Shown here one piece after another: positions 7,845 through 15,950 of a DNA stretch of 25,634 nucleotides; the stretch's first letter is position 1, and each line of letters opens with the position of its first letter. The translations under genes and the position numbers were made by a program. Location: assembly GCA_938020565.1 (NCBI GenBank), contig CALIHP010000031.1, forward strand, positions 1 through 25,634. Direction: 5' to 3'. The notes below the pieces were generated by a model. That model was not told where the DNA came from. It did no database searches and worked only from the letters and a program-made list of their open reading frames with translations. The DNA is from an uncultured Anaerolineaceae bacterium. Its GTDB lineage: Bacteria > Chloroflexota > Anaerolineae > Anaerolineales > Anaerolineaceae.

Positions 7845-7970
7845 GCCCAAATTCTAATCGAACGATAGCCGTTCTTAACCGTTTTCCCACGGTTCTATGG
7901 AGGAAAAGCGAATTCGCTCGTCGGTCATGCATCTGAACGCGGATCGGACCGGCGGCGCGGTCCGCGACCG

Positions 7971-7976
7971 TATAAT
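7971..7976 (+). promoter_or_regulatory. -10 box upstream of the TSUP transporter gene
   Basis: A perfect TATAAT, 60 bp before the start codon at 8037. No good -35 element is visible at the normal distance, so an activator may be needed or the call may be wrong. Confidence 0.4.
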
Positions 7977-8036
7977 TTCTATCGGATTCGCGGCCGAATC
8001 CGAAGCTGCCAACGGCTTTCCGCCCGAAAGGAGAAA

Positions 8037-8831
8037 ATGGCTGTTTTTTTTGGAATGGACGTAACCGCCCCGCGACTCGGCGTAATGCTATGCTTTTCGT
8101 TCCTGGCGGGGTTTATCGACTCGATCGCCGGAGGCGGCGGCCTGATCCAGATTCCCGCGCTGATGACATTTTTTCCGGGGGTGCCGACGATCTTCCTCCT
8201 CGGGACGAATAAGCTGGCGTCCTGCTGCGGGACCGCGCTGGCGGCGATCCGTTTTTCAAGAACCGTCGCGATCGACCGAAAACGGATGCTCCCGATCGCC
8301 TGCATGGCGCTTGGAGCCGGAATCCTCGGAGCGGCGATCGCGCTTCATGTCCCGAACCGATGGCTCCGTCCGCTCGTCGTCGTGCTGCTGACCCTGATCC
8401 TGGTATACACTCTGCCGAACCGGTCGGCCGGTACGGAAAAGCGGGAAGGCGTCGTTCCGCCTGACCGGCGTCGGATCGCCGGACTCGCCGCCGGGCTGAT
8501 GATCGGGCTTTACGACGGTTTCTTCGGCCCTGGGACAGGAAATTTCCTGATCCTGGCGCTGATTTTTATTTACGGGCTGAATTTCGTCGAAGCGAGCGCG
8601 TCGAGCAAGGTCGTCAACCTCGCGACCAACATCGGCGCGCTGATCCTTTTTTTTAAAGCAGGAACGGTTTACGTCACGCTGGGATTAACTCTGGCTATCT
8701 TTAATATGACCGGGGCGTTTTTTGGGGTAAAATTAGCGACTTTGAAAGGATCGGACTTTGTCCGCGTCCTGTTTATCGTCGTCGTCCTCGCCCTGCTCGC
8801 GAAGCAGGCAGCCAACCTGATCACGGGCTGA
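8037..8831 (+). CDS. TSUP (TauE/SafE) family membrane transporter
   Basis: A 264-residue protein with about eight membrane helices in two homologous halves. Half 1 has 'GFIDSIAGGGGLIQIPAL' (25-42) and GTNKLAS (56-62); half 2 has GLYDGFFGPGTG (157-168) and SSKVVNLATN (189-198). These paired motifs are diagnostic of the TauE/SafE family, which move sulfite, sulfoacetate or other organic anions. The substrate cannot be read from the sequence. AAGGAG lies 6 bases before the ATG. The phosphodiesterase-like gene follows after 34 bp on the same strand, so they are probably co-transcribed. Confidence 0.9.
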   Translation: MAVFFGMDVTAPRLGVMLCFSFLAGFIDSIAGGGGLIQIPALMTFFPGVPTIFLLGTNKLASCCGTALAAIRFSRTVAIDRKRMLPIACMALGAGILGAAIALHVPNRWLRPLVVVLLTLILVYTLPNRSAGTEKREGVVPPDRRRIAGLAAGLMIGLYDGFFGPGTGNFLILALIFIYGLNFVEASASSKVVNLATNIGALILFFKAGTVYVTLGLTLAIFNMTGAFFGVKLATLKGSDFVRVLFIVVVLALLAKQAANLITG

Positions 8832-8865
8832 CGGCAGGCTTTTTACTTGAGTTCTGAAAGGAAAA

Positions 8866-10041
8866 ATGATGAATCCTGAAAATCCGATCGTCTTACCCGA
8901 TTATGGGAACTGCAACCTGGGCATCCTGTCGTCGATCGTTAAATACTACGGCGCAAGGATCCCGACAAAACCGATCGCGGCGCTCGACGCCGAGCTCGAC
9001 CGCCGCCGGTCGCGGAATACCGTCTGGTTTATCATGGATGGGATGGGGTCCCGCGTTCTGGAGAAGAACCTTCCGGCGGATAGCTGGCTCCTCCGCCGGA
9101 AGCGTCAGGACCTGACCGCGGTTTTTCCCTGCACGACGACAGCCGTCATGACATCGTTCTTTTCCGGCGTTCAGCCCATTTCGCATGCCTGGCTGGGCTG
9201 GACGCTGTACTTTTCGGACTGGGATTTGTGTATCGACATGTTCCCATTCCGAAATACCTTTACCGGCGAACAGCTTAATTATCAGACGCATAACGTTCTC
9301 AGCTTCATGGAAACGCCGCGCGTCTTCGATAAAATCGACGCCGCGACGGAAAAGAGCGTTTCGATCGACCTCTTTCTGACGCAGAGCGCACGCCCGCGGA
9401 TCCTTGAACTGGCGGGGAACCGCTATCAGCTTTGTGGGACAATGCCGGAGCTGGTCGGAGCGGTGGAGAGAAAATGCGCTGAACCGGGGGATCATTTCAT
9501 CATCGCGTACTGGAAAAGCCCCGACGCGCTGATCCATCCCTACGGAACGACCGCGCCGGAAGTCCGCTCGTTCCTCCAGGAGACGAACGATCTTTTCGAG
9601 CGGGAGCTCCCGAAGCTCGCCGACGCGACGGCCTTTATCAGCGCCGATCACGGCCTGACGGACATGAGCCGGCATTTCTATATCGATCGCGAACCGGGGC
9701 TGACGGAGCTGATGCGCTCGTATCCGGGCGGCGATCCGCGCTGCAAAGCGTTTTATATTAAACCAGGGAAAGAAGACCTTTTCGCAGCCCGCTTCGAAGC
9801 GCTCGTCCCCAACGATCAGTACCGATTAACGAATACCGACGAGGCGATCACGAATGGTCTTTTCGGCGATACGGAAATCCATCCGCGCGCGAAAGGCTTT
9901 CTGGGAGATTTCCTCGCGCTCGGCGTTGGCGAGTGGGACCTCCTGTACACGCCGGAAGGCGGCAGGCCTGCGGCGGAATTTATCGGCCATCATGCCGGGC
10001 TGACTGCGGAGGAAATGCTCGTGCCGCTGATCTTAGCGTAG
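8866..10041 (+). CDS. alkaline-phosphatase superfamily protein (type I phosphodiesterase / nucleotide pyrophosphatase-like)
   Basis: A 391-residue protein with the metal sites of the superfamily in order: Asp58 in 'FIMDGMG', the Thr nucleophile region 'CTTTAVMTS' (89-97, Thr90-92), Asp220 and His224 in SPDALIHPYG, Asp261-His262 in SADHG, and His375/His376 in GHHAG. It probably hydrolyses a phosphodiester or phosphonate/sulfate ester with two metal ions. No signal peptide is seen, so it is likely cytosolic. AAGGAA precedes the ATG. The last 21 codons and 12 following bases lie in a 77-bp repeat that recurs at 12208-12284, and the natural terminator is only found beyond that second copy: this gene is the insertion site of the cassette that follows. 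Confidence 0.88.
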   Translation: MMNPENPIVLPDYGNCNLGILSSIVKYYGARIPTKPIAALDAELDRRRSRNTVWFIMDGMGSRVLEKNLPADSWLLRRKRQDLTAVFPCTTTAVMTSFFSGVQPISHAWLGWTLYFSDWDLCIDMFPFRNTFTGEQLNYQTHNVLSFMETPRVFDKIDAATEKSVSIDLFLTQSARPRILELAGNRYQLCGTMPELVGAVERKCAEPGDHFIIAYWKSPDALIHPYGTTAPEVRSFLQETNDLFERELPKLADATAFISADHGLTDMSRHFYIDREPGLTELMRSYPGGDPRCKAFYIKPGKEDLFAARFEALVPNDQYRLTNTDEAITNGLFGDTEIHPRAKGFLGDFLALGVGEWDLLYTPEGGRPAAEFIGHHAGLTAEEMLVPLILA

Positions 10042-10053
10042 GACGGATTGAAA
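9977..10053 (+). repeat. 77-bp direct repeat, left copy (functional gene end)
   Basis: Begins AATTTATCGGCCATCATG and ends GGACGGATTGAAA. Includes the last 21 codons and TAG stop (10039-10041) of the phosphodiesterase-like gene. Differs from the right copy only at 9999 (G here, A at 12230), a synonymous change in a glycine codon. Confidence 0.95.
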
Positions 10054-10256
10054 CTGGACGCAGACATACCGGAAAAACTGCCTGGACCTGTCCATCAGGT
10101 AGCTTCGATTCCCACAAAGCCGTTCTCTGGGACGCCCGCCGAAGCATAATCGAATATAACGGAAATCCAGGTATTTCCCCGGCAGACCATATGCCCTGTG
10201 CATATCGAGCCCGCAGTTCGCTTCGATCAGCTTCCACAATAAAGGCATGGGAAACG

Positions 10257-11678
10257 TCAAAAGGTTGAATCCTCATTGACGATTTCCCAATGCCCAGTCC
10301 GATTGTTCCCCACTCGGCGAATTTGCCCTCTTCCCTGAAGCGCCTTTATTCCGCGAGCGACCGTGCGTCGAGGCAACGATAACTGCTTCGACAATTCATC
10401 ATAGGTGAGACTCGGATTTTGCCTTAAAGCCTCAATCAGCGCAGCATTATTATCAGTGCCATATTTAGCGCCATCAGTGCCATAATCAGTGCCAGAGCGA
10501 ACTGATCTACCGAGCGGCACAATCGCCATAAACACATCGCCATCAATGAGTTCTGGTTCACCACCGGAATAAATTTTTGTAAATTTATAAAGATTGCGAA
10601 CGCCTGAGCCGAGCGTATCCGCCCGACCTATCTGGACAAAAAAGTTCGCCAGAAGCGGGTTTTTCGGGTACGGCGTAAAGCGGTTCGGGTCAATCCGACC
10701 CGGATTCTTTGGAATACTCCAGTTTTCAGTGACGATCTTATCCTCCTCGATGACGATCTTTGCAGGAAACGCGCTCGTATACTCACGATGTACAAGACTG
10801 TTGCTCACCAATTCACGGGCAATTCTGGAACGCACGCTGACCGACTGGTCGCCGATGAGAAAGAACTTGTCCAGCGTGTGCTTGTTGATGAACTCGATCA
10901 GTTGACCATAGGCGTCAATCAGGTTTGTCGTAACCATTACGCGATCGTCATAGCGGTCGAGATTCTCGCGTCGCAAAATAGCGTCGGTCAGATAGTTCGG
11001 TGTACAAGAGCGGATAACTTCCTCTCGACCGAACAAGAGAATAGCTGCCAGATTAAAACCTGTTTTGCCAGTTTCGAAGTCTTCCTGGTAAAGCCCCGCG
11101 CTTTGCAGGATTTCCATGTCATTGAGGTTAATCCATGGATGACCTTCGCGATGATTCTGCGCCAGACGACGAACCTTGGGCATGAGCCTTTCAAGTTCAA
11201 GGTCTCTTTTCGTCGCATACGGAAATATCTTGCGTTCTGAAAACACATGCGCCTTCCTGCTGTGGATTTGTGCCACAAGGTCGGAATTGCGCGTAATATC
11301 CATATCCCCATCTTCATTGCGGTCATATATCTTCCCGGCAAACATAACAATTTGCGAACTCATGGGGATATAAGCCCAAAGTACAAGTTTACCGTCGATT
11401 TCCGCTTCTTCAAGTGTGAGAAACTGCGTTGGGCTGAACCTCTGCGGATTGTTCAGCGTGTTCACAAAGTTCTTTTTAATCCCCGCCGCCGCTTTGGGGT
11501 TTACTCCGATGACCGTGGAGTCATCTTCAACGCCGAGAAACAGGTAGCCGCCGTAGCGGTTGGAGAAGGATGACACAGTCTCAAAGACAGTGTTCGCAAG
11601 TTCATTTGTGCAACGCTTGAACTCGACCGTCAGTCCTTCTCCACTGGAAATCAGCCGCTTCAAATTGTTCGCAGTCAT
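10257..11678 (-). CDS. Schlafen AlbA_2-type ATP-binding regulator (COG2865-like)
   Basis: 473 residues from the ATG at 11678, which has GAGGGG upstream; the longer frame has no site. The N-terminal AlbA_2 domain shows 'EGLTVEFKR' (Glu19-Phe20-Lys21) and GGYLFLGVEDD (43-53). The middle has the GHKL/HATPase_c_4-like block 'ARELVSNSLVHREY' and later 'GRADTLGSGVRNLYKF'. The C-terminal 45 residues are a winged helix ('SLTYDELSKQLSLPRRTVARG'). Such proteins are called transcriptional regulators or RecG-related helicase-like proteins, and AlbA_2/Schlafen proteins appear in defence and mobile DNA contexts. It lies inside the repeat-bracketed cassette, transcribed against the host gene, 13 bp after a small unknown gene. 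Complete, no frameshift seen. Confidence 0.88.
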   Translation of the reverse strand: MTANNLKRLISSGEGLTVEFKRCTNELANTVFETVSSFSNRYGGYLFLGVEDDSTVIGVNPKAAAGIKKNFVNTLNNPQRFSPTQFLTLEEAEIDGKLVLWAYIPMSSQIVMFAGKIYDRNEDGDMDITRNSDLVAQIHSRKAHVFSERKIFPYATKRDLELERLMPKVRRLAQNHREGHPWINLNDMEILQSAGLYQEDFETGKTGFNLAAILLFGREEVIRSCTPNYLTDAILRRENLDRYDDRVMVTTNLIDAYGQLIEFINKHTLDKFFLIGDQSVSVRSRIARELVSNSLVHREYTSAFPAKIVIEEDKIVTENWSIPKNPGRIDPNRFTPYPKNPLLANFFVQIGRADTLGSGVRNLYKFTKIYSGGEPELIDGDVFMAIVPLGRSVRSGTDYGTDGAKYGTDNNAALIEALRQNPSLTYDELSKQLSLPRRTVARGIKALQGRGQIRRVGNNRTGHWEIVNEDSTF

Positions 11679-11691
11679 ATAAATGTCCCCT

Positions 11692-11886
11692 CTATCCTGA
11701 TAACATACCGAACGCCTCCGCAAAATCCGTGCCGCCCGGATTATTTATTCGTTTATTCATCTCCTTTATGATAAAACCAAACAGTGTCTTTGCCCCTAAA
11801 GCGAAAAATGCATCCAAATCATCCCTGCGTTGAGATTCCACTTCGATTCCGAGCAACTCCGCATTCGCATTCAAACCGTTATTCAT
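11692..11886 (-). CDS. small hypothetical protein upstream of the AlbA_2 regulator
   Basis: A 64-residue protein beginning MNNGLNANAELLGIEVE and ending with MLSG. It is charged in the middle ('ESQRRDDLDAFFALGAK') and has a short hydrophobic patch ('TLFGFII'); there is no signal peptide. I do not recognise a family. It is plausible as a gene because it stops 13 bp before the start of the AlbA_2 regulator on the same strand, so the two would be translated from one message, and it has an ATG with a weak GAG-type site. It may be a true partner of the regulator or the tail of an older gene. Confidence 0.45.
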   Translation of the reverse strand: MNNGLNANAELLGIEVESQRRDDLDAFFALGAKTLFGFIIKEMNKRINNPGGTDFAEAFGMLSG

Positions 11887-12207
11887 ATTCTCACAAATGT
11901 TTTGTGCTCATATATAATGCACACGAGTCTTTCATAAAAAATAATTCATCATACTGAATATTACTGCAATCTCAATCGCCTGCAAGGTCCGGATATTCCG
12001 ATGCTTCAATGTAACATATTATAGTGATCATAAAAGCGCTTGTCGAACGCCTATCCGCTCTTTATAATCCAGTTTATTTCGGCATAGTTCAGCGAATTAA
12101 CGATAATCATTTCAAGGCCACGACCGTTCGTCTATCGTGGAAGTATAACAGCGTATCACTGCAATCAGTTCAAAGTTATCGAGGGCTTCATTGTGTCAGT
12201 CGAAAGA
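11887..12207. other. AT-rich right end of the cassette
   Basis: About 320 bp without a supported gene, markedly AT-rich. On the minus strand a TATAT-type -10 region at about 11920-11930 could drive the small gene and the AlbA_2 regulator. A plus-strand frame of 82 codons (12024-12272) runs into the repeat by chance and is not called. No integrase or transposase fragment could be recognised. Confidence 0.5.
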
Positions 12208-12284
12208 AATTTATCGGCCATCATGCCGGACTGACTGCGGAGGAAATGCTCGTGCCGCTGATCTTAGCGTAGGACGGATTGAAA
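12208..12284 (+). repeat. 77-bp direct repeat, right copy (gene fragment)
   Basis: Same sequence as 9977-10053 with one change. It codes for 'FIGHHAGLTAEEMLVPLILA' and a stop, but has no gene body in front of it. It is followed within 8 bases by the strong terminator at 12292-12338. Confidence 0.95.
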
Positions 12285-12291
12285 AGCATGA

Positions 12292-12338
12292 AGCGACAAA
12301 AAAAGGATTCGGATCGGGCCGAATCCTTTTTTGTCGCT
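12292..12338. terminator. long bidirectional terminator
   Basis: A stem of about 20 bp: AGCGAC-A7-GGATTCGG (12292-12312) against CCGAATCC-T6-GTCGCT (12319-12338), with a single bulged A and a 6-base loop. A-run and T-run make it work both ways: for htrA-like (minus, stop at 12363) and originally for the phosphodiesterase gene (plus), whose 3' end copy stops 23 bp before it. Confidence 0.9.
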
Positions 12339-12362
12339 CAGACTTACCGCACCCCTACTTTT

Positions 12363-13934
12363 CTAAAGCCCCGGCTGGTTCCCCAGCGTCAGGCGCAGCT
12401 CAATCTCTTCGTCATCGCGCTGAATCGTCAGCGACACCCGGTCGCCCGGAAGGTAATCCTCCAGAAGCCTCTTCAGTTCTTCAACCGTCTTCACCTCAAC
12501 GCCGTCGAACGTCCGAATCACGTCATCCGCCCGAATATCGGCGTCGGAAGCCGGGCTGTCGTCGCTGACCGACGTCACGAGAACGCCCTGAACGTCATCG
12601 CTGAGACCGAGCTCGTCCCGCGTCCGGATATCGAGATTACGGACCGACGTCCCCAGCCAGGGTTTCCCCACCGCCGGAGTAATTTTCGAGTCGTTCTGCG
12701 CCGTCTCGCCGCTGCGTTCGGCGGCCGTCGGCCGCGCCGCCAGCGTTACGTCAAACGACATTTCCCTGCCATCGCGGATCGCATCCAGCGTAATCGTTTC
12801 GCCGACGCTCGTATTCGAAGCCAGATAGGCGATAATATCGTCCATTCCCGAAACGGTTTCGCCGTTGATTTTCGTAATGACGTCCCCGTCAACGAAAACC
12901 TTCGAATTTTCCGAGAACGGCTCGCTTCCGCCGCGAATTCCCGCTTTCTCCGCCGGACTGCCTTTGATAACCTGCTGGATCAGCGCGCCGCGCTGGTCCC
13001 GGTCAAATCCCAGCGACTCGCTCAGCTCCCGATTCAGCGCAATGCCGCTGAACCCGATCCAGGGATGCTCATACGATCCTTTTTCGATCAAGCTGGGAAT
13101 AACCCGCTTCACCAGATTCGCCGGAATCGCGTAACCGATCCCCGCCGAAGCGTACGTCGTCGACGAGAACGAGTTGACGACGCCGATGACTTCCCCGTCC
13201 AGATTGATCAGGACGCCGCCGGAGTTTCCCGGATTGATCGCCGCGTCGGTCTGGATCATGTCCGGGATCTGATAATGACCGCTGGACGTTGATCCGTCTT
13301 CAAGATCGAACGACCGCCCCAGCGCCGAGACAATCCCGGTCGTAATCGTTCCGGTATTCCCGAATGGGTTCCCGATCGCGGCGACGAATTCGCCGACTTC
13401 AATCGCGTTTGAATCTCCCATCCTGACCGGCGTCAGCCCGGCTTCATAGTCCTCAACCTCTAATACCGCCAGGTCTGAATCCGGGTCCTCGCCGACAACG
13501 ACCGCGTCGCGGACAATTCCGTCATGGTAAGTCACCGTTACTTCGACCGCATTCTCGATCACGTGATAATTGGTGACGATATGGCCCTCGTCGTCCCAGA
13601 CGAACCCCGTTCCCGAACCATAGGTATAACGTTCCTGCTCCGGCTCTGAACGCTGATATTCCTGCTCCGGCGTATTGAAATACTGCTGGAAGAACGGGAT
13701 CAGATCCTGAAACTGGTCCATGTCCAGCCTGTTAGACGAATCGGCGGTCGACTTAACCGCAATATAAACGACTGACGGGTTAATCTGATTATATAGCCCT
13801 CCCAGCTCGGTCGACGCTTCAAGAATTTCTTCCCGCGCGGAAGTGCTGTCGGCGAACACGGCCGCCGTCGGAACGCTCCCGGCCGCCAAAACGAACGCGA
13901 AAATCAGGCTGAACACGACATAAATTTTTTTCAT
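12363..13934 (-). CDS. HtrA/DegP-like serine protease with two PDZ domains
   Basis: A 523-residue exported protease. The start at 13934 follows AAGGAGA; a 16-codon longer frame lacks a site. Residues 1-28 are a signal peptide ('YVVFSLIFAFVLAAGS', cut near 'VFADS'). The trypsin-like domain has the full triad: His124 in TNYHVIENA, Asp154 in DSDLAVLEVE, and Ser238 in NPGNSGG. PDZ1 covers about 290-400 and PDZ2 about 425-518, ending in 'LTLGNQPGL'. The enzyme degrades or refolds damaged proteins outside the membrane. Two PDZ domains make it DegP/DegQ-shaped rather than the one-PDZ DegS type. A stress promoter is likely but not visible. Confidence 0.95.
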   Translation of the reverse strand: MKKIYVVFSLIFAFVLAAGSVPTAAVFADSTSAREEILEASTELGGLYNQINPSVVYIAVKSTADSSNRLDMDQFQDLIPFFQQYFNTPEQEYQRSEPEQERYTYGSGTGFVWDDEGHIVTNYHVIENAVEVTVTYHDGIVRDAVVVGEDPDSDLAVLEVEDYEAGLTPVRMGDSNAIEVGEFVAAIGNPFGNTGTITTGIVSALGRSFDLEDGSTSSGHYQIPDMIQTDAAINPGNSGGVLINLDGEVIGVVNSFSSTTYASAGIGYAIPANLVKRVIPSLIEKGSYEHPWIGFSGIALNRELSESLGFDRDQRGALIQQVIKGSPAEKAGIRGGSEPFSENSKVFVDGDVITKINGETVSGMDDIIAYLASNTSVGETITLDAIRDGREMSFDVTLAARPTAAERSGETAQNDSKITPAVGKPWLGTSVRNLDIRTRDELGLSDDVQGVLVTSVSDDSPASDADIRADDVIRTFDGVEVKTVEELKRLLEDYLPGDRVSLTIQRDDEEIELRLTLGNQPGL

Positions 13935-14060
13935 AATCTCTTTCTCCTTACACTGTATCTGGTCTTCGGTGATTGCTCCCATTCATATCTTCGAAAAAAG
14001 AATACGCCTGTTTTATTTGAAAATGGTTAATTTTTCATTTAAACCCAACTTAACCGCGCC

Positions 14061-14348
14061 TTAAAAACTTGTCCATTCCATGGAACGGCCCGCCCGGCTC
14101 TCAGGCGCCGCGTCCGAACCGTTCGTGAACGGCGGACATCCCGCATCCTCCTCACTCTCGACCCCGCCCCGATCAGCCTCTCCGCATTCAGCCGGCAGCT
14201 CCGCAGCCGCCTCCCCGGGTCCAGCGCTGAGAAGGGACAGCCTGCATTCGAAAGCGTAAACGCTGACCGCGGCAATCCCGACGATGACCGTCAGCGCGAT
14301 CCCGAGCAGCAGGGCGAAAAACCTGATCTTCGTTGCGCTCATGTTCAT
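14061..14348 (-). CDS. small single-pass membrane or exported protein, unknown
   Basis: A 95-residue protein starting MNMSATKIRFF, with a well-placed AGGAAA site 8 bases upstream. Residues about 9-33 are a hydrophobic helix ('ALLLGIALTVIVGIAAVSVY'), then a short acidic, low-complexity tail with three cysteines and several Pro/Gly/Glu. I do not recognise a family. It sits between the exchanger gene and the HtrA-like gene on the same strand, which leaves a link to membrane stress open but unproven. The tail composition could also be read by chance in GC-rich DNA, so confidence rests mainly on the start site and helix. Confidence 0.5.
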   Translation of the reverse strand: MNMSATKIRFFALLLGIALTVIVGIAAVSVYAFECRLSLLSAGPGEAAAELPAECGEADRGGVESEEDAGCPPFTNGSDAAPESRAGRSMEWTSF

Positions 14349-14491
14349 ATGTATTTCCTATCTCCTCTTCTTCCAGGCAATTTCGTTTCCGCCCGGCAGA
14401 GATAAGGATACCCGGATAAAAATCGAACGCGGTTTAAAAACGGTATAACGCCAATTTATTAAAAGCTTAAAACCGGAAAAAATCTCCCGGC

Positions 14492-15523
14492 TTATCGTAT
14501 CTGATACAGAATGTACATCCCGCCGAGGTACAGCATCACCATCAAAATCGAATCCAGTTCCATGAATTTAAAGCGGCGCAGCTTTGCGACGTTTCCGATG
14601 ACCGCCAGCGCCATCATCATGACCCCCAGCATACCGGTCACGATAAACGCAGGGCTCACGGCTCCCAGGAGCCGTCCCGGAACGTAGAACAGGTCGGTAA
14701 TCGAAATCGCCAGCATGTTAAACATATTCGAGCCGAACAGGTTCCCCATCGCCATTTCCGGCGCGCCGATCGACAGCGCGGCGATCGACGTTACCAACTC
14801 CGGAAGCGACGTAATCATCGCGACGAGTGTCGAACCGACAAACGACTCGCCCAGCTGCGTTACCACCGCAATCTTATCCGCCGCGTTGACCATCAGCGGC
14901 GAAACGATAACCAGAACGAGCGACGCGCCGACAAAGCTGAGAATCCCGCTCCGAAGCGGCGGGACCGAGGCTAATTCCTCCGCGCTCATTTCTGCCGAAA
15001 CCTGTTCCTTTCCCTCCTGATCGATCAGGCGAATCGAATAGACATAAACTGCGACGATGATCAGCGAATCGAGGCCGATCCAGCCGATCTTAAACCCGAA
15101 CGTCTCAAGGACCGGGTTTGCGCCAATGAAGAAAAGGACAATCGTGCAGATAAAAATTCCCAGCCCGCCGGAAAGAACATGCCGATACGCGGCTTCGCGT
15201 AAAATCCGGCGATCACGGCTGAGAATATCGAGAATAGCGAGAATCAGCATGTTAAACGCCGAGGAACCGAAGAAGTTCCCGGCGGCGATATCCGGCGAAC
15301 CGATCAGCACGGCGTTGATCCCGGTCAGCATCTCCGGCAGCGACGTCGCCCCGGCCAGCAGCAGCACGCCGATAAACATCCCGCCGATTCCGGTCCGCGC
15401 CGCCAGAACGTCGCCTGAACGCGCCAGCTGCATCGCCGCGGCGACGATCAGGCCCGCGCTCAGGATAAAGGTTACCCAGAAGCGATTCCCCGCCAGGAAG
15501 AAATCCAGAATCGTCGCGCTCAT
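14492..15523 (-). CDS. calcium/sodium (cation/Ca2+) exchanger, CaCA family
   Basis: A 343-residue membrane protein with about ten helices in two inverted halves. Each half has an alpha repeat: GATSLPEMLTG (58-68, Glu64) followed by 'GNFFGSSAFN', and ITSLPELVTS (237-246, Glu242) followed by GNLFGSNMFN. The two glutamates are the cation-binding residues of the family. Its likely job is to expel Ca2+ with Na+ or H+ as counter-ion, which suits a cell that also carries a Na+ pump. The start codon overlaps the stop of the PII-like gene by 4 bp (ATGA), so translation is coupled. Confidence 0.93.
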   Translation of the reverse strand: MSATILDFFLAGNRFWVTFILSAGLIVAAAMQLARSGDVLAARTGIGGMFIGVLLLAGATSLPEMLTGINAVLIGSPDIAAGNFFGSSAFNMLILAILDILSRDRRILREAAYRHVLSGGLGIFICTIVLFFIGANPVLETFGFKIGWIGLDSLIIVAVYVYSIRLIDQEGKEQVSAEMSAEELASVPPLRSGILSFVGASLVLVIVSPLMVNAADKIAVVTQLGESFVGSTLVAMITSLPELVTSIAALSIGAPEMAMGNLFGSNMFNMLAISITDLFYVPGRLLGAVSPAFIVTGMLGVMMMALAVIGNVAKLRRFKFMELDSILMVMLYLGGMYILYQIR

Positions 15524-15867
15524 TCCCCTTTACCTCCCTGCGGAGCTTTTGAAATACCCTTGACGCTGGTCAGCGGCCAATACGAGAAGACGCCTGTCTC
15601 CGGGCGGCTCAGGTCGCCGATAACGGCCTCGGTCGCGGCTAACGCGTTGAGCGCCATCGCCTCGTCCGGAACGATCGCGAAGATCGACTGGTTGATTTCT
15701 TCCGTACTCGCGGTCGTATAAGCGTAACGGCCGGGAATGCGCTTGCGAAGGCGATACGCGCCGACCGAATCCATCAGCGTCGCCCCGTTAACGCCCACCC
15801 TGGTCCATTCCGCCAATACCGCGTCGGTATGCTTCCGGTCGTGCAAAACTAAAAATACCATGTACAT
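15520..15867 (-). CDS. PII-like signalling protein
   Basis: A 115-residue protein starting MYMVFLVLHDR; GGGAGG is 8 bases upstream of this ATG. The layout fits a PII/ferredoxin-like fold: strand 1 'MVFLVLHD', helix 1 'HTDAVLAEWTRVGVNGAT', a loop in the T-loop position (about 38-55), strand 3 'QSIFAIVPD', helix 2 'MALNALAATEAVIG', and a closing strand 'ETGVFSYWPLTSVKGI' like the G-x-x-x-V-x-P-V end of PII. The nucleotide-binding lysines and the uridylylated T-loop tyrosine of classical GlnB are not obvious. It overlaps the exchanger gene by 4 bp. PII-like proteins are known to control transporters coded beside them, so it probably regulates the exchanger. Confidence 0.65.
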   Translation of the reverse strand: MYMVFLVLHDRKHTDAVLAEWTRVGVNGATLMDSVGAYRLRKRIPGRYAYTTASTEEINQSIFAIVPDEAMALNALAATEAVIGDLSRPETGVFSYWPLTSVKGISKAPQGGKGE

Positions 15868-15950
15868 GATCAAGTCCTCCCCTTCATGAAATTCATCTAT
15901 TTGGAACCACGAAAATTAAGCTCGCCCCAGTATTATTGTAACGCAAGCGT

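Larger units (their letters stand above)
9977..12284. mobile_element. putative integrated cassette at the 3' end of the phosphodiesterase gene
   Basis: Two direct repeats of 77 bp (9977-10053 and 12208-12284, 76 of 77 bases alike) bracket 2,154 bp. The left copy is the real 3' end of the phosphodiesterase gene including its stop codon; the right copy is a gene fragment directly followed by the terminator (12292-12338) that should belong to that gene. The interior is visibly more AT-rich and coded on the opposite strand: a Schlafen-AlbA_2-type regulator and a 64-codon gene. This fits an element that integrated into the end of a coding gene and restored it, as lambdoid elements do in icd. No integrase is present, so it is either a remnant, a passively moved cassette, or the product of an unequal recombination. 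Confidence 0.55.

Noticed and set aside
10033..10276. overlapping minus-strand ORFs just inside the left repeat
   Set aside because: They read across the repeat and the host gene's end in antisense, have no good start site and no recognisable motif. An old gene remnant cannot be excluded but is not supported.
12024..12272. 82-codon plus-strand ORF ending in the repeat-coded tail
   Set aside because: Its second half is the duplicated phosphodiesterase end, and the first half is AT-rich DNA without a ribosome binding site or family resemblance; the frame fuses by chance.
12279..13292. 337-codon plus-strand ORF
   Set aside because: Starts in the terminator and runs antisense to the HtrA-like gene, which has a complete catalytic triad and PDZ domains on the other strand.
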